Shown here: in pieces, positions 56,324 through 64,000 of the stretch | How positions within the stretch are numbered: the first letter of the stretch is position 1 | Layout of the letters: each line of letters starts with the position of its first letter | Assembly (NCBI GenBank): GCA_022496205.1 | Contig: WTXD01000051.1 | Coordinates: 124,001 to 188,000 of the forward strand | Direction of reading: 5' to 3' | From: Gloeopeniophorella convolvens | Taxonomy: Eukaryota; Basidiomycota; Agaricomycetes; Russulales | DNA: 64,000 nucleotides | Program-made: the position numbers and the translations under genes | Notes under the pieces: model-generated | Seen by the model: only the letters and a program-made list of their open reading frames with translations | Told to the model about the DNA's origin: nothing | Database searches by the model: none

Positions 56324-57160
56324 GTAGAGCGATCCTTACTCGAGCCGTCTTCAGCACCGATGTACTAGTACGACTCTCTTATGCCGAAAATGCGATCAGA
56401 GTTCCCCTATACATCCGAAGTGCCCATAAAAGGATCGACGACAAAGCCCTGGTCGACAGCGGGGCTACCGACAATATCATTGACTGGAAGGTCGTAAAAC
56501 AGCACGGCCTCCAAGTAAAACGACTTGCTCATCCTCGTATCATCCGAAACGCAGATGGGACGCGAAACCGATCCGGTGATATCACTCATTACACCGAATT
56601 CGACGTATCAGCTGGAGGAAAATCACATTCCCAGCGCTTCTACATTTCCAGCATCGGAGGAGAACGCATTATCCTCGGATTTCCCTGGCTACGATTATTC
56701 CAACCCCCGATTCTATGGGGTGAACAACGAGTAGCAGACGACTTCCACCCCATCACCTTATCCACCTCAGACGCGTCTTCGTGGAAACCTACACCCACGA
56801 CGTTCAGAGCAGGAGCACGTGTATCAAACGTCCACTCCCTGGCGGAGTGGCAGGAAGAAGCACACGCTCACGTTCAACTCTATCTCTCAGGAGTAGAACC
56901 CCTGAACCTAGACGCAGAGATGAAATCTACTTTGGGTCGCCGCCAGAACTTGTCGACGAGGTTCGCCTCTTCCGAGTAACCCAGGCGCAGCAGCTCGCCG
57001 AAGCTGCACTCGACCCGAATAAAACGAAACCCAGTCCCATTCCTCCTCACTATCGACGCTTCGACAAAGTGTTTAGTGAGGAGGCGCGCAAAGATTCCCA
57101 GAGTCGCGACCATGGGATCATCCCATCGACTTGAAAGACGACGCCCCCCATCACTCCCAT
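56320..57160 (+). pseudogene. Aspartic protease and linker of the gypsy element, frameshifted
   Basis: The retroelement protease matures the polyproteins. The active-site motif is ALVDSGATDNIID (about 56446-56484), and the flap-side motif IILGFPWLRL is near 56670-56700. After about 56925 the reading changes frame (FGSPPELVDEVRLF), and near 57085-57140 it changes again (RPWDHPIDLKDDAP) before joining the RT frame. These breaks show decay of this copy. Confidence 0.8.
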
Positions 57161-59961
57161 GTAAAATATATCCCTTGTCCCCTTCAGAGCAGACGGCGTT
57201 AGAGTCCTTCCTGGACGAACATCTGAAGAAGGGATACATCCGACCGTCTAGCTCTCCATACGCTTCTCCCTTCTTCTTTGTTAAAAAGAAGGATGGGAAA
57301 CTTCGACCTGTACAGGATTACCGCCAGCTGAATACCTATACAGTCAAAAACCACTACCCTCTTCCGCTCATCGAAGAGATACTCCATAAACTCCAGACCG
57401 CCCGGCTCTACACGAAGTTCGACGTACGATGGGGATACAACAATATCCGCATCAAAGAAGGCGATCAGTGGAAGGCCGCATTCAAAACGAATCGCGGCTT
57501 CTTCGAACCCATGGTCATGTACTTTGGACTCACGAACTCCCCATCCACATTTCAGACCATGATGAACGAACTGTTCAAGGAAGAGATCGACTCCGGTCTC
57601 GTATTCATCTACATGGACGACATCCTCATCGCGACCCCCGACGACATCACTATCCACCGAAATATGGTCGAACGAGTGCTTCAGAAGCTACTCGATAACG
57701 ACCTTTACTTGAAACCCGAGAAATGTACCTTCGAGAGCACGAAGGTGGACTATCTCGGTATGATCCTGAATGGCGATCAGATCGAGATGGACCCCGTGAA
57801 GCTTGACGGTATCAGGGACTGGCCAGTTCCAAAGACCGTCAAGCAAGTACGAGCGTTCCTCGGGTTTGGGAACTTTTATCGTCGTTTTATCAGGGATTTC
57901 GGTAAGATTGCTCGACCCTTGAATACCCTTACGAAGAACGATACCCCCTTCCATTGGACTGATGACTGCCAGCTTGCTTACGAACGACTCAAAGACGCTT
58001 TCCTTTCGAACCCCGTACTTATTCACGTTGATCACGATAAACCTTTCTTCCTCGAAACAGACGCTTCCTCCTTTGCATGTGGTGCAGTACTTTCACAGAA
58101 GGGTGTCGACGGACGACGACACCCTATAGCCTATTATTCACACTCATTTGCACCCGTTGAACAGAGATACGACGTTTACGACAGAGAACTCCTAGCTATT
58201 ATAAAAGCGCTGAAGGAATGGCGCCACTACTTAGCAGGAGCCAAATACCCAATTACGATACTCACGGACCATCGTAACTTATTATTCTTTAAGGAAACTC
58301 GAAAGGTCTCGCATCGCCAGACGCGGTGGCACGGAGACCTCGCCGAATTCAACTACGTCATCCAGCACGTCCCTGGAAAACAACATACCCCTGCCGACGC
58401 CCTCTCTCGACGACCCGACCATGACGATGGCTCCATCGAACACGAAGAAGTGGCCATACTCCCTCCCGAGGTCTTCATAAATTCGACGTTCCTGACAGGA
58501 ACGCCATCCCTCGAGGATCGTGTTCGAGTCGCCCAGCTCTGGGGTGACAAAACGAAAGCACCGACTGGCTGTACGAAACAGTCGGATGGATGGTGGCGTA
58601 CCGAGAAAGGACAGCTCTGGATACCGGCTGACACGGACGAAACACTCAGACGCGATATCGTTCGCGCCCATCACGACACCCCCTCCGCCGGACATCCCGG
58701 CATAACGAACACCCAGGAGTTGATACGGCGACAGTGGGACTGGCCGGGCCTTAACGAGTTCGTCAAAAACTACGTTAATGGATGCGCTGACTGTCAAGCG
58801 CTGAAGGTCCGGACTAATCGGCAGAAACCGGAACTTATGCCGATCTATGCCGATCCGGATGCAGGTCCGTTCCAGACCGTGTCGATGGACTTCATTGTCA
58901 AACTCCCGATATCTCGCGGCTTCGACTCTATTCTTGTGATCGTTGACCACGATTGCACAAAGGGTGCGGTATTCGTACCCTGCAATGAAACGATCACAGC
59001 CGAAGGAGTGGCGAAGCTATATCTGGATAACGTCTACCGACGATTTGGACTACCACGCCGTATCATTTCTGATCGCGACCCTCGTTTTGCATCTTCCTTT
59101 ACCCGCGAACTGTGCCGACGTCTGGGCATTAGCCAGAACATCTCCACAGCCTATCACCCCCAGACCGACGGACAAACGGAGCGCGTTAACCAGCAGCTCG
59201 AACAGTACCTGCGGTTCTGGGTGAATGGCAGACAGGATGACTGGGCCGACTGGCTTCCATTCGCAGAATTCTCGCACAACTCCTGGAAGAGTGCTGCGAC
59301 GAAACTATCCCCGTTCGAAGCCCTGATGGGCTACCACCCTCATTCTGATTGGCCGATAGGAACGGCCTCATCGATACCCCGGATTACTGACCGACTCGAA
59401 CTGCTGCGCAGTCACCGCCTTGCGGCGCGAGAAGCTCTAGAATGGACAGCTGACATGATGAAGCGGAAGGCCGGTGGTCAGCTGCCTACGTTGGCAGAAG
59501 GAGACCTTGTATGGCTCGAGGGAAGTCACTTACCGACAGCGTATCCAACGCTGAAACTAGCCCCTCGACGCCATGGTCCCTTCCGCATCATACGGAAACT
59601 ATCCCCGGTGACATTCCAACTGGAACTTCCCCCATCGATGAGGATTCACGACGTCTTTCACGTGTCCCGCCTTCTTCCTTATCGCGAGACACGGGAACAC
59701 GGCGAGAACTTTCCCCGTCCTCCACCTGACCTCATCGAAGGAGAAGAAGAGTACGAAGTCGAATCCATTCAGAACTCTCGCTTCTTCCGCCGTCAGCTGC
59801 AGTACCTCGTGAAATGGAAGGGCTACCCAGACTCGGATAACGAGTGGGTCACGGCGTCCGAGGTTCACGCGGACGACCTGCTGGACCTCTATCACACTGA
59901 ACATCCTGACGCCGCAGGACCGGCATCCGATACCCTATCTAAGCGCCGTGGTCGACGCTGA
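57150..59961 (+). CDS. pol: Reverse transcriptase, RNase H, integrase and chromodomain
   Basis: This open frame of about 930 codons holds the enzymes of the element. The RT region has LRPVQDYRQLN (about 57306) and the active site FIYMDD (57604-57621). RNase H follows with ETDASSFACGAVLSQ (about 58057) and TDHRN. The integrase zinc domain shows HHDTPSAGHPG (about 58670) and CADC (about 58786). The catalytic core has SMDFIVKL, ISDRDPRF and TERVNQQLEQYL, giving D, D and E. The C-terminus is a chromodomain, YLVKWKGYPDSDNEWV (about 59803-59850), which directs integration to modified chromatin. The frame has no internal stop. Confidence 0.95.
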
Positions 59962-60068
59962 CTATAAGAGGGGGGTAATTTTCATCGTTACCTTCAGCGA
60001 CTTCAGTCACTCTAGCGATCACAACGTTCTACTCGACTTCTTACCCGTCTCCACTTCCTACTCCTACC

Positions 60069-61428
60069 ATGTCTCCAGTCCCCACCACCGTTTCATCCGT
60101 CTCTTCCATGAATCGAGCTCCCCAGCTCCCCGTCCTATCCCGAACATCGAATACCTCCGTACCGACACCGACTCCATCGCCAGCTCGCGTCCACCGACCC
60201 CGCCGACCTTCTTCGAGGAGACCATTATGGTCACCGAAGGAGTACGTATTCCCATGCCTGTTCCCATCCGCTCAGTCTCTGCCAGCGTTGTCACACCTTC
60301 GAGCCCGAAGGTAGAAGCGGTGACAGTGGAAGCAGAACCGACGAACCCTCGAGTCGAAGGGTCAGCCACTATCCTCGCCCAGTTCGTCCCGGCCTCGACG
60401 CTGCCGAGGACTGGCACCCCCGTCGGTCCCACTCACGTCGTCGTGGGAAACACGATCATCGACCTGGACGAAGAAGAGAGCGAGAGGAAGCGCGTCAAGG
60501 GACGCAACCAGGACTACCTGGACCATCTTATCACCGCGACGTTCGAGAACACGGGGTTCAACTGGGACCTCAAGTCAGTTCGTCTAACTGACATGAAGGC
60601 CCAGTTGTCCAAACGATTCTACGAACGCATCACGACTGCTCCGCCGTACGCTGGTACGCTTTGACGACGGACTACCGAAAGGGCATGATCGCTGAGCTGA
60701 GCGAGGAGCTCATGTTCGTTCTCACTCGTCTGGCCGACCAAGCCTATCAGGCGTTACGCCTGAAAAACCCCCGACTCCCGCGCGACCTCCTCTCCGAAGG
60801 TTTCTTTCGAAACGACCAGCACGTCATTACGTCCGAAACCATCCGCTCGAAGTACGACGGACGACTCATCATTGCTCCTTGGGTAAAGAAGGTCACTGAC
60901 GTGCCCTGCCCGTTCATGGTCGCAGTCGAGGACGAGTACGACGAGATGGACACGGGCATCGAGTTGTACGCGACCCCAGTCCGGCACAAAAAGCCCGACC
61001 ACCTCGCCCTCGAGACTGAGGACCGACTCATGGCGCAGGACAACCACCTCCTAGGCATCGTTCGAGACCTGTGGGACGACGGACTCACCGCCGACGCATT
61101 CCGTTTAGGTCAGGAGATGCGCAAGAGGAAGCGCGTCCAGTACGACATCGACGAGTTGGAAAGGAAGCGCGCAGACGCGAACATGCGCATCCTTCAGATC
61201 CGACGACGACTCGAAGCCGCTTGCCTCGAGTCCCGCGTACAGGCAGTCCACAACGCGCGGCAACACTCAGCCAACCGCGTTACGCCACTCCTGCATCACT
61301 GGTCGAGTCGAATCTGGGCAGACGAAGAGACGCTGTTAGCGAGGCGTACGGCGAGGCAGGGACCGGCAGAGAGACGCGAAGGTACGAGCGATCACGACGT
61401 GGACTTTGGTACGCAGAACGAGGATTGA
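60069..61428 (+). CDS. Extra 3' open frame (ORF3) of the gypsy element
   Basis: After the pol stop and before the 3' LTR lies about 1.4 kb of further coding-like sequence in two frames, 59948-60664 and 60661-61428. They meet at a point where a one-base change would fuse them. The first part is rich in P, S and T and ends KAQLSKRFYERITTAPP. The second reads MIAELSEELMFVLTRLADQA and contains a charged helical, probably coiled-coil stretch (ELERKRADANMRILQIRRRL). There is no signal peptide or membrane segment, so it is not envelope-like. I do not recognise it. The start is uncertain. Confidence 0.6.
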
Positions 61429-61451
61429 AGTCGAGGCGACTTCAAACGTAA

Positions 61452-61462
61452 GAGGGACGCAA
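61452..61462 (+). other. Polypurine tract before the 3' LTR
   Basis: GAGGGACGCAA, mostly purine, directly precedes the TGTCACGA start of the 3' LTR, the position where plus-strand DNA synthesis begins. Confidence 0.6.
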
Positions 61463-62008
61463 TGTCACGACTTGTACGATACATTTTCTTTTTCCTTATC
61501 TTTCCAGCTCCTGTACGATACGAGCTCCGTTCCGGTTCGATGACTCGGGGACGCTTATCTCTCACTCGTCATACGATTCCCCCATACTTCTTGACGCGCC
61601 CCTTATGCCATTGGACCACTACTGTACTTCTACCTAGGAGACCCACCTTGAGTCCGTTCTGACTCGGTATGACTCGATACTAGGACGTTATGTAAACCAG
61701 TTCTCTTCTAGTACTTAAGGCGTAGCAGTTGTACTCTAAGGCCTTAAGCCTGTTCTCCTTTGTCAATCGACGAGGTTACCAGGGAATCCGCGTGAGGGAC
61801 TTGTTCGCCCAAGCATCGCGAGGTCTTCAGCTTTGAACTCGACGTACCGGAGGCCGATTGCCTCCCAGCTTCAGACATCACGTCTTACCCAGGATCTCGT
61901 GCACATTCACGTGCGCCTTCGAGGACCGGCTCACATCGAGACCGACTTATCGAACCTCGCTCGTCTCAGCCCTCGCCAGCCCCGCTCGCGCCGGCTCAGG
62001 CCGTGACA
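61463..62008 (+). repeat. 3' LTR of the gypsy element
   Basis: It begins TGTCACGACTTG and ends CCGTGACA. It differs from the 5' LTR by a handful of substitutions and one small indel, so insertion was fairly recent. Confidence 0.93.
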
Positions 62009-62011
62009 GCT

Positions 62012-62450
62012 GGAGACGTTACACGCCTCCTGATACCATTCAACGTTGACAATGTGCACTGATTGCTGTGGAGATCGATGTCAAGGATCGCACCATCAAC
62101 ATTGGGGACTCACAACCGTCCACAAGCGCATCTTCAGCCCCTCAAATCTCGCGGGACATTACAAGATGGCTCGATAGATTCTTGCCACAGCACGCGGGCT
62201 ATTGGGTCATCGACTTTCATGGCTTGAATACGAGGCTTCAAAAGGATACGAGCTCTTGCGGGCTTGCCACGATCAACACCTTTCACCGGCGCGTGGTCCA
62301 TGGCGCTGCTGAGTGGAATCCGAACCAGTCACGATATATCCGCGCATCCTACTATAAGCGTTGCTTGCGTGCGTCCAATGATGCAGAGATGGTCAGTCAG
62401 CATCACACTATGCAGGTAACACTAGCTCACCTGGAAGCAGCGCGCATCAA
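62012..62450 (+). pseudogene. Ulp1-like (C48) cysteine protease, C-terminal half
   Basis: Ulp1-type proteases cleave SUMO or similar tags, and such domains are often carried by fungal DNA transposons. The sequence gives LLIPFNVDNVHW, with the catalytic histidine, then IAVEIDVKDRTINIGDS, with the aspartate. A one-base deletion lies between them near 62060. Further on LQKDTSSCGLATIN carries the catalytic cysteine after the usual glutamine. The N-terminal half is missing because the gypsy element abuts it. It may be the first half of the protein continued at 62485. Confidence 0.7.
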
Positions 62451-62484
62451 CGGCCAGAGGCACGTTAAGTGGAGCCGGGGGGCT

Positions 62485-64000
62485 TGTAGGAGAACCGGAG
62501 CTAGCTGTTCATGAGGATGAGCATGAGCGCGAAGGGGCCGCGAGCGCGACAGACGCCGGCGAAGTGGGCATTGCCAGCTCTGCTGGAGTGAGCTCCGAGG
62601 TGACTATCCAAGCACCAGAAGTTACCAGTGAAGCATCTGACGGGAAGCAGGACAACCGGATGTTGGAGGAGGTCGGAGGCACGTTGGCAGCGCTGGAGGT
62701 CCCTCAGGACCTTTCTGAAGCTGAAAAGAAAGTGGTCCTTGGTAGGGAGAGGGCATCCGAATCACAAATTGAAGAGACGCGAGAAAGGTCGCTGCAGCTG
62801 AAGTCGGAGAACGCGAAGAAGCCGAAGGCGGTAGTGCTTCGGGGCCGCCGACCCGTTGACGTGAGTTTCGTCGCGCGTGCCATTGTTCCCAATGCGGTAG
62901 TACTCACCTGCTGCTCTCCAACTTCCGATTTCCAGCCTGTAACCGCGGAACTTAAGGCTGCCGCTCAATACAACGCGTTCAAAGAGAAAATTCTTGCTAT
63001 CGACCCGGACGCCATCTTTGATTCTAAGGACAAGAAGCTCGTCACCTGCAGCCGATGTGGTGAGGTCACGAAAGCGCGGCAAAACAACAACACCGAGCGG
63101 TTCAAAGAACACCAAAACTCAGCAAAATGTAAGAAGGTGAAGGGCAAACAGTCCTCGCTGAGTGCATTCCTCGCTGCACCGGACTCTGGTCCTCCGGCTG
63201 CACCGCGGCCACCACCTGCTTGTCCTGGACTTACGGATCGCTCCGCCTTGGGTGTTTTGAAGTACCTTGAGCGCACCGTAATGACCACTGGAGGCGCTCC
63301 CCCTCGCTGGAAACTCAAGGCTCGCATCTTACGAGAGCTCAAGCGTGCCCGCCGGTACCGTACGACTGCACGTCAAAGGAAAGCGTGTGCATCTGGTTGG
63401 GCAGGTTTGAAGTCATGCGTTCTCGCCGCCGAGCGTGCTGCCGCGAAATGGATCAACAATCATATGGTTAGGGCGGTATTCTCGCCTAATTGCGTCGGAA
63501 CGGGCCATTGGTCGCTTGTAGAACCGGATGTCGCGCTCCCTTGTGGGCGGTGCTATGCAGTGAAGAGTGTCAAATCCTTCACAAATACCCTACGCCATGT
63601 CGGGGGCAAGAAGGGGAAGTATACTCCTAAGGCATACCAAAGTGAACTTCAAGGGAAATCCTATGCGCGTCATAAGGATGTTCAGGAACTCATGGAGATG
63701 GTACGCGAATGTTATCTTGGTTCTATATGCATTTCTGAGACGGTCACAACAGGACGCAGGCAGATCGCGCTGGCTTATATTCGCTAAACGCGGGGTGGCG
63801 GGTCGGTACAAGAATCATTCGGCGTTCCTGGGGATGATGAAGGCAATCATGCTGGCCGAAGATCGCTCGTTTGCGAATAAAGGGACGACGAACATGAAGT
63901 ATGATGCAAGCTTCGACCAAATCTGCATTGTGCTCGCCCTCATCTCACCGGCCGCATATCGAATCGTTCGGAAAGAATTTGGCGGGCGATCTATGAGTAG
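62485..64000 (+). CDS. Transposase-like protein with BED-type finger, 5' part (runs off window)
   Basis: An acidic linker is followed by a GT-AG intron (62860-62935). A BED-like zinc finger comes next, VTCSRCGEVTKARQNN, then FKEHQNSAKC (63040-63130). The family-typical PPACPGLTD (about 63215) leads to a conserved domain including ALPCGRCYAVKSVKSF and KKGKYTPKAYQSELQGKSYA. A further intron (63701-63752) joins to AKRGVAGRYKNHSAFLGMMK and VLALISPAAYRIVRKEF at the window edge. This resembles a large Agaricomycete family with a finger, a CPGL motif and a transposase-like core, in the style of the P-type protein at 18-24 kb. The activity is unproven. Confidence 0.6.

Larger units (their letters stand above)
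54204..62008 (+). mobile_element. Chromodomain Ty3/gypsy retrotransposon, family 1, 7.8 kb
   Basis: The element has two LTRs (54204-54748 and 61463-62008) that differ at only about 1-2% of positions by eye. In order it carries a self-priming primer site, gag with a zinc knuckle, protease, reverse transcriptase, RNase H, integrase with chromodomain, an extra downstream frame and a polypurine tract. Several frameshifts and a stop in gag and protease suggest it is now defective, although the RT-to-chromodomain frame is fully open. The flanking pentanucleotides ACTAC and GCTGG do not match. Confidence 0.93.

Noticed and set aside
59948..61428. Envelope gene of a retrovirus-like element
   Set aside because: No signal peptide, membrane segment or cysteine pattern is visible in the extra frame.

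Overview
This window looks like an accessory, repeat-rich part of a filamentous basidiomycete genome, most likely an Agaricomycete. The evidence is eukaryotic genes with many 45-70 nt GT-AG introns, and several families typical of mushroom-forming fungi: a Plavaka (CACTA-like) transposase, a DUF6532 protein, an Spt5-like KOW protein, chromodomain Ty3/gypsy elements and short C2H2 zinc-finger families. All calls were read by eye from the sequence; no database search was run.

1-10 kb: an Spt5-like gene (minus strand, acidic N-terminus, NGN and several KOW modules) lies divergent to a Myb/SANT DNA-binding gene (plus strand). Both are broken. The Spt5-like gene carries a gypsy solo LTR (5-bp duplication TGTTC) and two oppositely oriented 556-bp LTR-like insertions, each flanked by GCGC. 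The Myb gene is split by a complete, apparently intact Mutator-like element with terminal inverted repeats and a 9-bp target duplication.

10-18 kb: an unrecognised basic nuclear-type gene, a decayed Plavaka transposase split by a degenerate LTR, and a DUF6532 gene split by a 656-bp solo LTR (duplication ACGAC).

18-25 kb: a complete P-superfamily DNA transposon with inverted repeats and an 8-bp target duplication. Its transposase carries an N-terminal zinc finger and a C-terminal PHD finger and is interrupted by a gypsy solo LTR (duplication GGGAT). Next comes an LTR whose R-like segment is followed by what looks like a spliced retrocopy of itself.

26-53 kb: the parental housekeeping pair LCHN/DENND11-like (minus) and prefoldin subunit 5 (plus) share a 128-bp bidirectional promoter. 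Downstream is a tandem array of degraded copies of this pair (four prefoldin pseudogenes, two LCHN remnants). Each repeat carries either a three-exon, two-zinc-finger gene (family A, three copies) or a classical C2H2 gene (family B, two copies plus a remnant). Two TA-flanked MITEs, a large interrupted palindrome and a sugar-transporter exon fragment lie in the same region.

54-64 kb: a 7.8-kb chromodomain gypsy element with two LTRs, an 11-nt Tf1-type self-priming primer site and an extra reading frame between integrase and 3' LTR. It abuts a Ulp1-like protease remnant and the 5' part of a transposase-like gene that runs off the window.

The most likely intact host genes are the LCHN-like gene, prefoldin subunit 5, and family A copies 1 and 3. 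Most other coding sequence belongs to mobile elements or to genes they have broken.
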